Shown: positions 32,492 to 42,050, counted from the stretch's first letter. The stretch is 64,000 nucleotides of DNA from JBCBCP01 sp039817385 (GCA_039817385.1 JBCBVY010000004.1:248001-312000); one strand, 5' to 3'. Made by a program: numbers and translations. Notes: a model not told the origin generated them from the sequence alone.

Positions 32492-33355
32492 ATGCGAGTT
32501 GTGTTTGGATTGGTGCTGGTCGCGGGCGTCGCCCTTGCTGGCGGTGCCGTGTACATGGCGAAAAACCATATCGGTGCCTATCAGACGGCACTGGCCAAGG
32601 AACGCGCCGCCGCGCAGCGGATCGTACCAACGGTTGACGTCTGGGTGGCCGAACGTCCGCTCGCCTATGGCGAGCCGCTGATGCAAGAAGATGTGCGTCA
32701 GGTCGCCTGGCCGGAAAACGCGATCCCGGAAGGCACATATCTGGTGGCCGAAGGCGCCCTTTTTCCCGAGGGTGAGGAAGCCCTTCGGACCGTGATCCGC
32801 CCAATGGAAAAGGACGAGGCGATCATGGCCGTTAAGGTGACTGAACCGGGCAAGGCCGCAGGTATCACGACGCGGCTTGAACGCGGGATGCGCGCCTTCG
32901 CCATCAAGGTGGACGTGGCGTCGGGCGTGTCGGGCTTCTTGCGCCCCGGCGACCGCGTCGACGTTTATTGGACCGGCCGGGTCGACACCGGCGAGCGCAA
33001 CCGCGGCGATCTGACCAAACTGATCGAGGCGGGCATCCAGCTGATCGCCATCGACCAAAGCGCCGCGGGCGATGTGAGCGAAGGTACCATTGCGCAGACC
33101 GTGACCGTGCAGGTCAAGCCCAGTCAAGTCGCCGCGCTGGCCCAGGCGCAATCGACCGGACGGCTCAGCCTCAGCCTCGTCGGCGCCAATGACGATACCA
33201 TCGCCGGCGCGATTGAGATCGACCAGGATCAGCTGCTTGGCATTCAGCGTCAGGAAGCCAAGGCGCCCGAAGCGCCGAAAGAAGAACAGGTCTGCACCAT
33301 CCGCACCCGCCGCGGCGCCGAGGTGGTCGAGATCCCGATCCCCTGCACAAACTAA
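32492..33355 (+). CDS. cpaB: Flp pilus assembly protein CpaB/RcpC
   Basis: 287 aa, with an N-terminal signal anchor (VFGLVLVAGVALAGGAVYM). A SAF domain spans about 50-120, containing VWVAERPLAYGEPL and AIMAVKVTEPGKAA. The RcpC/CpaB domain has ITTRLERGMRAFAIKV and GFLRPGDRVDVYWTGRVDTG. The C-terminus holds two cysteines (VCTIRTRRGAEVVEIPIPC) that may pair. The protein works with the secretin in the periplasm. Position immediately after the pilins and before cpaC is canonical. Confidence 0.92.
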   Translation: MRVVFGLVLVAGVALAGGAVYMAKNHIGAYQTALAKERAAAQRIVPTVDVWVAERPLAYGEPLMQEDVRQVAWPENAIPEGTYLVAEGALFPEGEEALRTVIRPMEKDEAIMAVKVTEPGKAAGITTRLERGMRAFAIKVDVASGVSGFLRPGDRVDVYWTGRVDTGERNRGDLTKLIEAGIQLIAIDQSAAGDVSEGTIAQTVTVQVKPSQVAALAQAQSTGRLSLSLVGANDDTIAGAIEIDQDQLLGIQRQEAKAPEAPKEEQVCTIRTRRGAEVVEIPIPCTN

Positions 33356-33443
33356 TGCAATTACAGTGACTTGAACGGGGCCGGCGGCATGCACGGCCCC
33401 GTTCTGTTGCCAGTTATCCACATAAAACCTGACCTCTAGCCCA

Positions 33444-33458
33444 TTGATTCTTGATTAA
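33444..33458 (+). promoter_or_regulatory. possible CtrA-like site upstream of cpaC
   Basis: TTGA-N7-TTAA lies 78 nt before the cpaC start, in a T/A-rich stretch of the 180-nt cpaB-cpaC gap. There is one mismatch from the CtrA consensus. Tad pili are CtrA-regulated in Caulobacter, but the A/T-rich context makes a chance match likely. Confidence 0.25.
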
Positions 33459-33535
33459 AATCCAATTTGCAGGCATTCTGGCAATAATCGCGGGCAAAAG
33501 ATCCGCACCCGAGGCGTGGCATAAAGGCAGGTCAC

Positions 33536-34960
33536 ATGACATTGACGAAGTTGATGAAGGCGACCCTTTTGGGTCTGACCTTGACAGTCGCACCGTTGGC
33601 GATCACCGCGCCAGCGCAGGCCGATACCCTTCGGGTGGTCAAGCAAGGCACGGCGCGAACGCTTGAGGTGCCGATGAACAGGGCCGTTGTTGTTGAAAGC
33701 GACACGCCCTTCGCGGAGCTGAGCATCGCAAACCCCGCCATCGCAGACATCTCCTCCCTCTCGGATCGGACGATCTATGTGCTGGGCAAGGCGCCGGGTC
33801 TGACCACGCTGACGCTGCTGGATGCAAACGGGCGGCTGATCACCAATGTGGACGTCCGTGTGGCGGCGGACGTGTCGGAATTCAAGGAACGGCTGCGCCA
33901 GATTCTGCCTGGTGAAAAGATTGAGGTGCGCACCGCAAATGACGGCATCGTTCTGAGCGGCACAGTGTCCTCCGCCGCCCGCCTGAGCCGCGCACTGGAC
34001 CTTGCCGAACGTTACGCGCCCGAACGTGTCAGCAACCTGATGAGCGTGGGCGGCGTGCAGCAGGTGATGCTGAAGGTCCGCTTTGCGGAAATGGAACGCA
34101 CCGTATCCAAATCGCTCAGCTCTTCGCTCGCGCTCTCTGGCTCCGTTTTGGGTGGGGATTTGGGCATCGAGGGCGAATCCGGCACCTTCCTGGATGGCGA
34201 CAACTCGATCACGCCGCCCATCACGGTCACGCCCGAGAGCGAGGGCGCGATCCTCTTTGGCTTTAACGCGGGCAATCTGCAGGTTGGCCTGCTGCTCGAA
34301 GCGCTGGAGCAAAAAGGCGTCGTGCGTACACTCGCAGAGCCGAACCTGGTGGCCCTCTCGGGTCAGGAAGCGAAATTCCTCGCCGGTGGTGAATTCCCCA
34401 TCCCGGTGGCGCAGGATAACGACACGATCACGATTGAATTCAAACCCTTTGGTATCGGGCTGAACTTCATCCCCACCGTCGTGGACAAGGACCTGATCAA
34501 CCTTCAGCTTGAGGCATCTGTCTCCTCGGTTGATCCGGCCAACTCGATTGACACAGGCGGCATCGCAATCCCCGCCTTCGCAACCCGGCGGACGTCGTCC
34601 ACCGTGGAAATGCGCGATGGTGAGAGCTTTGCGATTGCGGGCCTCTTGCAGGATGACTTTACCGATGTGGCAGGCCAGGTGCCCTGGCTGGGCGATGTGC
34701 CGGTGCTCGGCACGCTCTTTCGCAGCGCCAATTACCAACGCAGCCAGAGCGAGCTGGTGATCATCGTCACCGCGCATCTGGTCACCCCCACCCGCGGCGA
34801 AGCGCTCGCGCTGCCGACCGACCGGGTCAAGCCCCCGTCGGAGCGCGACCTGTTCCTGTTTGGCCGCACGGCGGCAGGCACGCGCACCCCGCAAAAGGGC
34901 GCCGCCGGAGAGGTTGCAAAGCAAGACTTCTCAGGCTCTTATGGCTATGTGATGGACTGA
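33536..34960 (+). CDS. cpaC: Flp/Tad pilus secretin CpaC/RcpA
   Basis: 474 aa with a signal peptide ending APAQA. An N-terminal BON/pilus-N domain (VKQGTARTLEVPMNRAVVVE, and VLGKAPGLTTLTLLDANG) is followed by the secretin domain. Motifs there include VMLKVRFAEMERTVSKSL near 177-195, VRTLAEPNLVALSGQEAKFLAGGEFPIPV near 263-291 and VPWLGDVPVLGTLFRS near 382-397. It forms the outer-membrane channel for the Flp pilus. The OmpA-like lipoprotein follows after 21 nt. Confidence 0.94.
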   Translation: MTLTKLMKATLLGLTLTVAPLAITAPAQADTLRVVKQGTARTLEVPMNRAVVVESDTPFAELSIANPAIADISSLSDRTIYVLGKAPGLTTLTLLDANGRLITNVDVRVAADVSEFKERLRQILPGEKIEVRTANDGIVLSGTVSSAARLSRALDLAERYAPERVSNLMSVGGVQQVMLKVRFAEMERTVSKSLSSSLALSGSVLGGDLGIEGESGTFLDGDNSITPPITVTPESEGAILFGFNAGNLQVGLLLEALEQKGVVRTLAEPNLVALSGQEAKFLAGGEFPIPVAQDNDTITIEFKPFGIGLNFIPTVVDKDLINLQLEASVSSVDPANSIDTGGIAIPAFATRRTSSTVEMRDGESFAIAGLLQDDFTDVAGQVPWLGDVPVLGTLFRSANYQRSQSELVIIVTAHLVTPTRGEALALPTDRVKPPSERDLFLFGRTAAGTRTPQKGAAGEVAKQDFSGSYGYVMD

Positions 34961-34981
34961 CCGGAAAAGGCTGGATCGGCA

Positions 34982-35644
34982 ATGACTTACGCAAAACTCC
35001 TTATGGGTGCGAGCGTCGCGGCACTTGCCTCATGCACCTCATCCGATCCAATTTACACCCAATTCTATCGCGAGGCGGGATCGGTCGTGGATGGTGGCGA
35101 GTTCGGCAATGCGACCATGAACAACGTCATGCTCATGACGGGCGAGCGGCAATACACGCTGGACCTTGCCAACCGCTTTGCCGAAGACGTGCTGACGACC
35201 GTGAATTTCAGCTTCAACTCCGCCACTCTGGACGCAGGCGCCCGCGCCACGCTCGACGAGCAGGCCCGCTGGATCAAACAGTTCCCCGAAGTGCGCTTTA
35301 CCGTGTACGGGCATACCGACCTTGTCGGCTCCAACGCCTATAACCGGCGGCTCGGCCTGCGCCGCGCAAACGCCGTCGTCGCCTATCTGACACGCCACGG
35401 GATCAGCCGCGACCGGCTTGAGGCCGTTGTCAGCTTTGGCGAAACCCAGCCCCTGATCGTCACGCAAGGTCGCGAACGGCGCAACCGCCGCACTGTGACC
35501 GAGGTCGGCGGCTTTGTCGCGTCGCACCCCAGCGTGCTCGACGGCAAATACGCGCAGATTGTCTATCGCGACTACATCGCCAGCGGCGCAGCAATCAGCA
35601 CGCTGACGGGCGTTACGGGCGCCGATCTGCGCACCGAGCAGTAA
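34982..35644 (+). CDS. OmpA-family lipoprotein of the tad locus
   Basis: 220 aa. The N-terminus MTYAKLLMGASVAALASC carries a lipobox (L-A-S-C), with modification predicted at Cys18. The OmpA/MotB peptidoglycan-binding domain covers about 75-180, with VNFSFNSATLDAGARATLDE, FTVYGHTDLVGSNAYNRRLG and the RREA-like YNRRLGLRRANAVVAYL. It probably anchors the pilus secretin to the wall, a place occupied by CpaD/RcpB-type proteins in other tad loci. Confidence 0.88.
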   Translation: MTYAKLLMGASVAALASCTSSDPIYTQFYREAGSVVDGGEFGNATMNNVMLMTGERQYTLDLANRFAEDVLTTVNFSFNSATLDAGARATLDEQARWIKQFPEVRFTVYGHTDLVGSNAYNRRLGLRRANAVVAYLTRHGISRDRLEAVVSFGETQPLIVTQGRERRNRRTVTEVGGFVASHPSVLDGKYAQIVYRDYIASGAAISTLTGVTGADLRTEQ

Positions 35645-35837
35645 GGCGCCGGAACCGAATTCGCACAAATGGTGCGTTTCGGCCCAAATCTCGCCCAGAT
35701 TTCCCAGCACTACGATGCCGCAGGACAGTTGCGTCCGGACCGCTTTGCGGGCCGGGGCCGGGCTGGACGGGCATGTGCACCCCCCACCCAACGCGGGGGC
35801 GCTGCCCGACCAGCCTTGAGACAAAGGACGATTGGTA
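35645..35837. other. 193-nt gap between the OmpA-like gene and cpaE
   Basis: A short + frame starts with MVRFGPNLAQISQHYDAAGQ at 35669 but soon becomes Arg/Gly/Pro-rich and runs into cpaE in another frame. I do not call it a gene. Part of the minus strand is G-rich (GTTGGGTGGGG) and includes GGGCAGCGCCCCCG, resembling the intergenic hairpins elsewhere. AAAGGA near 35823 serves cpaE. Confidence 0.4.
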
Positions 35838-37070
35838 ATGAGCAGTGTGATGCCCCAACCCGAAACAGCCCCTATCGTGGCCTGCACCGTGAGCCGCGAC
35901 GTGCAGAATTTCGATTTGCTGATCGAGGATATGGAAACTGCGCTTGGCGAGGCTTGGGGTGATCTTGGCTTTGCTGAAGCCATTGCGTTCTTTGGCCAGT
36001 CCGAAGCCGAAACACTCGAATTCATCGCGCTGGCCATCGACGACACCGACGAAGACAACCTCGTGCTCATGGGCGAGATCATCGCCCAGGCCAAGAGCCG
36101 CGGGATCAAGGTGATTCTGATCGCCGAAGACGTCACCCCCGCCGCACTGCATCAGCTGCTGCGCCAGGGTGCGGACGAGTTTGTCCCCTACCCGCTGCCC
36201 GAAAACGAGTTGCAGCAAGCCATCGACCGGGTGCGCGCCGCGAACATGCCGCAGCCCGCCGCCAATGCGCCGCAGCTGAAGGCAGGCAGCGCCAAGGAAG
36301 GCGCGGTGATCGCGGTACATGGCCTTGCGGGCGGCACCGGCGCGACGACGCTGGCCACCAACCTGGCCTGGGAGCTGGCGATTACGGGCGGCGATACGGC
36401 ACCCAGCGTTTGCCTGCTGGACCTCGACCTGCAATTCGGCGCGACCGCCACCTATCTCGACCTCGCCCGCCGCGAGGCCGTCTACGAGATGCTGTCGGAC
36501 ACCGAAAGCATGGACGAGGAGACCTTTGGCCAGTCGCTGGTCACCCATGAGGACAAGCTGAGCGTTCTGACCTCGCCCACGGACATGTTGCCGCTCGACC
36601 TCGTTGGCCCCGAAGATATCGAGCGCATCATCGACATGGCGCGCGCCCATTATGATTACGTGGTGATCGACATGCCATCGACCCTGGTGCAGTGGACCGA
36701 AACCGTGCTGAGCGCCGCGCATCTTTACTTCGCCACGATCGAGCTCGACATGCGCTGCGCCCAGAACACGATGCGCTTCAAGCGGGCGCTTCAGGCCGAA
36801 GACCTGCCCGCGGAAAAGCTGCGCTACGTGCTGAACCGGGCGCCGAAATTCACCGACCTAAGCGGGAAAAGTCGGGTTAAGCGCCTGTGCGAAAGCCTTG
36901 AAATCGCAATCGAAGTACAGCTGCCCGATGGCGGCAAGCCGATCACGCAGGGCGCCGATCACGGCCTGCCGCTGGCCACATCCGCGGCCAAGAACCCGCT
37001 GCGCCGGGAAATCGCGAAACTGGCCGCGTCGATCCACGAGTTGAAATCAGAACCGGCCCAAGCCGCCTGA
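35838..37070 (+). CDS. cpaE: Tad pilus assembly protein CpaE (MinD/ParA-like ATPase)
   Basis: 410 aa from the ATG at 35838, downstream of AAAGGA; a TTG six bases earlier is less likely. The N-terminal response-regulator-like domain (about 10-135) contains VILIAEDVTPAALHQLLRQG and DEFVPYPLPENEL. The MinD-like ATPase domain begins VIAVHGLAGGTGATTLATNL near 155, with LLDLDLQFGATATYLDL and YDYVVIDMPSTL. The Walker A lysine position is Ala, as in many CpaE proteins. It directs polar localisation or assembly of Tad pili. Confidence 0.9.
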   Translation: MSSVMPQPETAPIVACTVSRDVQNFDLLIEDMETALGEAWGDLGFAEAIAFFGQSEAETLEFIALAIDDTDEDNLVLMGEIIAQAKSRGIKVILIAEDVTPAALHQLLRQGADEFVPYPLPENELQQAIDRVRAANMPQPAANAPQLKAGSAKEGAVIAVHGLAGGTGATTLATNLAWELAITGGDTAPSVCLLDLDLQFGATATYLDLARREAVYEMLSDTESMDEETFGQSLVTHEDKLSVLTSPTDMLPLDLVGPEDIERIIDMARAHYDYVVIDMPSTLVQWTETVLSAAHLYFATIELDMRCAQNTMRFKRALQAEDLPAEKLRYVLNRAPKFTDLSGKSRVKRLCESLEIAIEVQLPDGGKPITQGADHGLPLATSAAKNPLRREIAKLAASIHELKSEPAQAA

Positions 37071-37087
37071 GCCTGAGGGGGCACAGC

Positions 37088-38524
37088 ATGTTTTCCAAAT
37101 ACAAGAAATCGCAAGCCGCACCCGGCCCCGTTGCCGCCGCTGCTGCCGCCATCCCAGAGGCTGCCGCGCCCGAGGCCCCCAAGGTTGCCCGCCGCGCACC
37201 GCCGCAAAAAGCGGCCGCGCAAGCGGCCCCGATAGACAAGGAGCGCAAGCGCAAAGAGCGCATGGGCGAGATCAAGCTGGAGCTGCACCGCGCGCTTTTG
37301 GACAACCTGAACCTCGCCGCGCTGGAAACCGCGACCGAGACGGACCTGCGCCGCGAGATCGGCGCGATTTCCGCCGAGTTCTTGCAGGACCGCTCTATTG
37401 TGCTCAACCGCGAGGACCGGCAGACCCTGAATCAAGAGCTGTTTGACGAGGTCACGGGCCTCGGGCCCCTTGAGACGCTTCTGAAGGACGACACCGTCAA
37501 CGATATCCTGGTGAACGGGCCGCAGCAGATTTTCGTCGAACGGGCGGGCAAGCTGCAACTGACGGACGTCACCTTCAAGGATGAAAAGCACCTGCTGCGG
37601 ATCATCGACAAGATCGTGAGCGCGGTTGGCCGCCGGGTTGATGAATCCAATCCTTATGTTGACGCGCGCCTGAAAGATGGCAGCCGTTTCAATGCGATGG
37701 TGCCGCCAATTGCTGTGGATGGATCGCTCGTCTCCATCCGGAAATTCAAGAAGGACAAGCTGGGCATTGATGACTTGGTGAACTTTGGCGCCTTCACCGA
37801 AGAGATGGCCGCCTACCTTCAGGCTGCTGTCGCGACGCGTCTGAACGTGATCGTCTCGGGCGGTACGGGCTCGGGTAAGACGACCACGCTCAATGCGCTG
37901 TCCTCCTTTATCGACAATGCCGAACGCATCCTGACCATCGAGGATACGGCGGAACTTCAGCTGCAACAGACCCATGTGGGCCGGATGGAAAGCCGCCCGC
38001 CCAACGTGGAAGGCAAGGGCGAAGTTTCCCCCCGCGACTGTCTGAAAAACGCCCTGCGGATGCGCCCCGACCGCATTATCGTGGGCGAGACGCGCGGCGA
38101 GGAAGTGATCGACATGCTGCAGGCCATGAATACCGGCCACGACGGCTCGATGACGACGATCCACGCCAACTCGGCGCGCGACGGGGTCAGCCGCCTGGAA
38201 AACATGATCGCGATGGCGGGGATTGAGATGCCGATCAAGGCCGTGCGCTCCCAGATCTCCTCGGCTGTGAACCTGATCGTGCAGGCGTCGCGCCTTCAGG
38301 ACGGCTCGCGCCGGATGACCTCGATCACCGAGATCACCGGCATGGAGGGCGACGTGATCTCGATGCAGGAGATCTTCCGCTATCAGCGGGTCGGCCTGAC
38401 GCCCGACAACAAGATCATCGGTCATTTCACCGCCACCGGCGTGCGCAGCCACTTTGCCGAACGCTTCCGCCTGTGGGGGTATGACCTGCCATCCAGCATC
38501 TACGAGCCGGTGTCGGCGCAGTAA
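37088..38524 (+). CDS. cpaF: Tad secretion ATPase CpaF/TadA
   Basis: 478 aa. An Ala/Pro-rich N-terminus (about 1-50) precedes the ATPase. Motifs seen are DDTVNDILVNGPQQIFVER near 135-155, Walker A SGGTGSGKTTTLNAL near 255-270, Asp box ERILTIEDTAELQL, Walker B MRPDRIIVGETRGEEVIDM and the His box TGHDGSMTTIHANSARD. It is the hexameric motor of pilus extension and retraction. It is 17 nt downstream of cpaE. Confidence 0.96.
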   Translation: MFSKYKKSQAAPGPVAAAAAAIPEAAAPEAPKVARRAPPQKAAAQAAPIDKERKRKERMGEIKLELHRALLDNLNLAALETATETDLRREIGAISAEFLQDRSIVLNREDRQTLNQELFDEVTGLGPLETLLKDDTVNDILVNGPQQIFVERAGKLQLTDVTFKDEKHLLRIIDKIVSAVGRRVDESNPYVDARLKDGSRFNAMVPPIAVDGSLVSIRKFKKDKLGIDDLVNFGAFTEEMAAYLQAAVATRLNVIVSGGTGSGKTTTLNALSSFIDNAERILTIEDTAELQLQQTHVGRMESRPPNVEGKGEVSPRDCLKNALRMRPDRIIVGETRGEEVIDMLQAMNTGHDGSMTTIHANSARDGVSRLENMIAMAGIEMPIKAVRSQISSAVNLIVQASRLQDGSRRMTSITEITGMEGDVISMQEIFRYQRVGLTPDNKIIGHFTATGVRSHFAERFRLWGYDLPSSIYEPVSAQ

Positions 38525-38573
38525 CGGGACGAGTTTTATGTCCTACCACTTCGATACTTGAGGACTTGAGGAA

Positions 38574-39536
38574 ATGAGCGCAGAACCAATAATTTACGGC
38601 CTGATCTTCATTGGCGTACTGGTGCTGGTCGAAGGCATCTATCTGGTCGCCTTCGGCAAGTCGATCAGCCTGAACAACCGGGTGAACCGCCGGATCGAAA
38701 TGCTCAACAGCGGCGGGCGCCGCGAGGAAGTGCTGGACCAGCTCCGCAAGGAGATGCAGCAGCACATGAGCGCGACAAAGATCCCGCTCTATTCGCTGCT
38801 TGCCGAAAAGGCGCAGAAGGCGGCGATTGCCTTTTCGCCCCAGCAGCTGATCCTGCTGATGGGCGGCGTGTCGGTCGTGGCCTTCTTGGGCCTGACCGTC
38901 GGCACCGAAACCGAAACGCCCGTGCGCATCCTGATGTCGGTAGGGATCGGGATCGGCGCGATCTACTTCTGGATCAACATGAAGGCCAACAAGCGGCTTT
39001 CCATGATCGAAGAGCAACTGCCTGACGCAATCGAACTGATGGTGCGCAGCCTCAAGGTCGGCCACCCGTTTTCTTCGGCGATCCAGATCGTGTCGAAAGA
39101 GGTACAAGACCCGCTGGCGAGCGAATTTGGTGTGATCGCGGACGAGAGCGCTTATGGCCGCGACGTGGGCGAGGCGCTGAAGGACATGGCCGAACGGCTC
39201 GACATGCAGGATTTGCGCTTTCTCGCCGTCGCCGTGACCATCCAGCAGCAATCGGGCGGTAACCTCGCCGAAATCCTCGCGGGCCTCGCCAAGGTGATCC
39301 GCGCGCGCTTCCGCCTGTTCCGCCGGGTGAAAGCGATCACCGCAGAGGCGAAGTGGTCGGGCAAGTTCCTGTCGGCCTTCCCGATCCTCGCCCTGATCGT
39401 GATCAATCTAGGCGATCCGCATTACTATGACGAAGTGCGCGACCACCCGTACTTTATCCCTGCCTGCTTTGCTGTGGGCATCTTCCTCGCGCTGAACCTC
39501 TATGTGATGCGCGTGCTGACCAACATCAAAGTCTAA
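38574..39536 (+). CDS. tadB: Tad pilus platform protein TadB (GspF family)
   Basis: 320 aa with an N-terminal helix, two central helices and a C-terminal helix pair around the T2SSF domain (about 160-290). The domain reads QLPDAIELMVRSLKVGHPFS near 150-170, then DEFGVIADE-like SEFGVIADESAYGRDVGEAL, and GGNLAEILAGLAKVIRARF. It is an inner-membrane platform component with TadC, coupling the CpaF ATPase to pilin insertion. An unusual TTTTATG leader precedes its start, with TTGAGGA about 7 bases upstream. Confidence 0.93.
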   Translation: MSAEPIIYGLIFIGVLVLVEGIYLVAFGKSISLNNRVNRRIEMLNSGGRREEVLDQLRKEMQQHMSATKIPLYSLLAEKAQKAAIAFSPQQLILLMGGVSVVAFLGLTVGTETETPVRILMSVGIGIGAIYFWINMKANKRLSMIEEQLPDAIELMVRSLKVGHPFSSAIQIVSKEVQDPLASEFGVIADESAYGRDVGEALKDMAERLDMQDLRFLAVAVTIQQQSGGNLAEILAGLAKVIRARFRLFRRVKAITAEAKWSGKFLSAFPILALIVINLGDPHYYDEVRDHPYFIPACFAVGIFLALNLYVMRVLTNIKV

Positions 39537-39554
39537 CCCCCGGAGGCTGCCATC

Positions 39555-40520
39555 ATGGACATGATCACGGACATTCTTGGCCCCCTCGGGCCCATCATCA
39601 TCGCCGGTGTGCTGGGCGTCGTCATGGTGGCCGTTACGGTCATCTTGATGCTGCGCCAGCCCGAAGACCCGCTGACCAAGCTCAAGAAATCCGCCGCCGT
39701 GCAGGCCGGAACCGCCGCTGCGGGCGGTGCAGGCAAGCTGCGTCAGGGCGGGCATAACGAACAGCTCGACCGGTTCGCGAACTTCCTTGAGCCGCAGGAT
39801 GTGGCAGAGCTGTCCAAACGGCAGCTGATGATGACCCAGGCCGGGTATCAGTCGAAGGACGCGGTGCGTATCTTTCACTTTGCCCAGTTCGCGCTGGGCC
39901 TTCTGGGCCTCATGTTGGGCGTTCTCTATGTCACCGTGCTGAACGCGGATGTGGAGATGGAAACCAAGAACATGATGATGTGGACGCTCGGCCCTGGCGG
40001 CGCGGGCTACTACCTGCCGCAATACTGGGTCACGCGCCGCGTCGAGGCCCGCAAGGAACAGATCACCCAAGGCTTCCCCGACGCGCTCGACATGATGCTG
40101 GTCTGCGTGGAAGCGGGCCAGTCGATGGAACAGGCCATCGTCCGCGTCGCGGGCGAGCTGCGCGCCTCCTTCCCGGCGCTTGCGGACGAGTTTGAGGTTG
40201 TCGCCTACGAGATGAAGGCGGGCAAGGACAAGGAAACCGTCCTTAACGATATGGGCGAGCGCTGCGGCGTGGCGGACGTGGCCAGCTTTGCCACCGTTCT
40301 GGTGCAATCCACCAGCTTTGGTACCTCCATCGGTGAGGCGCTGCGCGTCTATGCCGGGGAAATGCGGGACAAGCGCGTGATGCGCGCCGAAGAGGCCGCA
40401 AACAAGTTGCCAACAAAGATGACCCTTGCCACAATGATGCTGACGGTGCCGCCGCTGCTGATCATCCTTGTTGGTCCGTCGGTGCACGGCATCACCCAGT
40501 TGGGCAAAATGAGCGAATAA
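39555..40520 (+). CDS. tadC: Tad pilus platform protein TadC (GspF family)
   Basis: 321 aa. An N-terminal helix (GPIIIAGVLGVVMVAVTVILML) is followed by the T2SSF domain: GFPDALDMMLVCVEAGQSMEQAI near 175-197, then LADEFEVVAYEMKAGKDKETVL and VLVQSTSFGTSIGEALRVYAGEMR. The protein ends in a helix (MMLTVPPLLIILVG). It pairs with TadB in the inner membrane. The TPR lipoprotein gene starts 2 nt after its stop. Confidence 0.93.
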   Translation: MDMITDILGPLGPIIIAGVLGVVMVAVTVILMLRQPEDPLTKLKKSAAVQAGTAAAGGAGKLRQGGHNEQLDRFANFLEPQDVAELSKRQLMMTQAGYQSKDAVRIFHFAQFALGLLGLMLGVLYVTVLNADVEMETKNMMMWTLGPGGAGYYLPQYWVTRRVEARKEQITQGFPDALDMMLVCVEAGQSMEQAIVRVAGELRASFPALADEFEVVAYEMKAGKDKETVLNDMGERCGVADVASFATVLVQSTSFGTSIGEALRVYAGEMRDKRVMRAEEAANKLPTKMTLATMMLTVPPLLIILVGPSVHGITQLGKMSE

Positions 40521-40522
40521 AA

Positions 40523-41092
40523 ATGGCTCTTTGGCGAGCAGTCATGAGCGCCGCAACGGTTCTGACCCTGGCCGCCTGTTCTTTATCAGGCGGCCTCGGT
40601 GCGTCTGAAGGCGATGGGGTCACGGCCCCGGGTGTCGACCTGCGCGGCGACGCGGTCAGCGGTGCGGAGGTTGGCCACCGGCTCGTCGCCGCGGGCGAAT
40701 ATGAACTGGCGCTCAAGGCGTTCAACCGTGCCGCGCTCGCGGATGGGATGAACGCGGAGATCCTGTCGGGCATGGGCACGGCCAACCTTGGCCTCGGGCG
40801 GCTTGGCCAAGCGGAGGTCGCTTTGCGCCGCGCCACGACCGAGTTCGAGGCGTGGCCCGAGGTCTACAACAACCTCGGCGTTGTTCTGATGGAGCAGGGC
40901 AAAACCGCCGAGGCGGTGCAGATCTTCCGCAAGGCCTTTGCCCTCGATGACGGAGAAAGCACACATATTCGGGATAATTTGCGCTTGGCACTCGCAAAAT
41001 CCGAAAATTCTGCTACAGCTTATCCACAAGACAGCGGATATGCCCTCGTCCGCCGTGGCAGCAGTGATTATTTGCTGCGCCCCGCGATCTAG
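40523..41092 (+). CDS. tadD: TadD-like TPR lipoprotein
   Basis: 189 aa with lipobox LAAC (Cys near residue 16) after a short signal (WRAVMSAATVLTLAA). Tetratricopeptide-like repeats lie at about 55-150: HRLVAAGEYELALKAFNRAAL, AEILSGMGTANLGLGRLGQAE and EVYNNLGVVLMEQGKTAEAV. TadD proteins are outer-membrane pilotin-like factors for Tad pili. It is followed 90 nt later by a second TPR lipoprotein gene. Confidence 0.88.
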   Translation: MALWRAVMSAATVLTLAACSLSGGLGASEGDGVTAPGVDLRGDAVSGAEVGHRLVAAGEYELALKAFNRAALADGMNAEILSGMGTANLGLGRLGQAEVALRRATTEFEAWPEVYNNLGVVLMEQGKTAEAVQIFRKAFALDDGESTHIRDNLRLALAKSENSATAYPQDSGYALVRRGSSDYLLRPAI

Positions 41093-41182
41093 GGCCGTAC
41101 AGCTGTCAACAAGGCCGAAACGGCCACCAAACCAGAGCCGCAAAGGCCAACGAGCAGTAGAGCAGGACAAGGACGCAGGCAC

Positions 41183-42046
41183 ATGCGCCATTCGATGATA
41201 GTTGCCGCCGCGCTGGCGGGTGTGACCCTGTTGGGCGCCTGTGATCAGCAAGCGGGTGATGCGACCGTGGAACGCGCGTTTCAGGACGTGAACGTCGTGG
41301 ACGCAACCAACCTCAACGAGGTGATGCTGACGGTTGCCGACCCGAACGAGGCCGTCGCTTATTTCCAGCGCAGCGCTGCCGAAGCGCCCGACCGGGCAGA
41401 CCTACAACGGGGCCTTGCGACCTCGCTGGTCCGGGCCAAGCGGCATACGGAGGCGGTTTCGGCCTTTGCCAAGCTGGTGAAGATGGACGAGGCCACTAAT
41501 GACGACCGTGTCGATTTCGCCGATGCGCTGATCCGTGCGGGCGACTGGGCCCGCGCCGAAGACGTGCTGGACGACGTGCCGCCGACCCATGAGACCTTCA
41601 AACGCTACCGGCTGGAGGCGATGGTCGCTGACAGCAACCAGGAATGGAAGAAAGCCGACAGCTTCTATGAGACGGCGATTGGCCTGACGACCCGCCCCGC
41701 CAGCGTGATGAACAACTGGGGGTATTCGAAGCTGACCCGCGGCGATTTCGCCGAGGCAGAGCGCCTTTTTGGCGATGCGATCCGGCAGGACACGACGCTT
41801 TTTACCGCCAAGAACAACATGGTCCTCGCCCGCGGGGCGCAGCGGAACTATACCCTGCCCGTCGTCCCGATGGACCAGATCGAGCGGGCGCAGCTGCTGC
41901 ACACGATGGGCCTGACGGCAGTCAAGCAAGGCGATGTGACAACCGGAAAATCGCTGCTGCGCGAGGCGGTGGACACCCATCCGCAGCATTTCGAAGCGGC
42001 CGTGCGCGCGCTCCGCGCGCTTGAAAGCGCCCCGGCAAACGGCTGA
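41183..42046 (+). CDS. second TPR lipoprotein of the tad locus
   Basis: 287 aa with lipobox LGAC (Cys near 18) after AAALAGVTL. TPR units occur at about 60-270, for example AVAYFQRSAAEAPDRADLQ, HTEAVSAFAKLVKMDEATND, and NNWGYSKLTRGDFAEAERLF. It is homologous in design to the TadD gene just upstream. Its product probably helps secretin stability or targeting. The prepilin peptidase gene begins 4 nt after its stop. Confidence 0.87.
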   Translation: MRHSMIVAAALAGVTLLGACDQQAGDATVERAFQDVNVVDATNLNEVMLTVADPNEAVAYFQRSAAEAPDRADLQRGLATSLVRAKRHTEAVSAFAKLVKMDEATNDDRVDFADALIRAGDWARAEDVLDDVPPTHETFKRYRLEAMVADSNQEWKKADSFYETAIGLTTRPASVMNNWGYSKLTRGDFAEAERLFGDAIRQDTTLFTAKNNMVLARGAQRNYTLPVVPMDQIERAQLLHTMGLTAVKQGDVTTGKSLLREAVDTHPQHFEAAVRALRALESAPANG

Positions 42047-42050
42047 TAAC

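Noticed and set aside
35669..35962. Plus-strand frame between the OmpA-like gene and cpaE
   Set aside because: Only the first about 20 residues look plausible; it becomes low-complexity and overlaps cpaE in a different frame.
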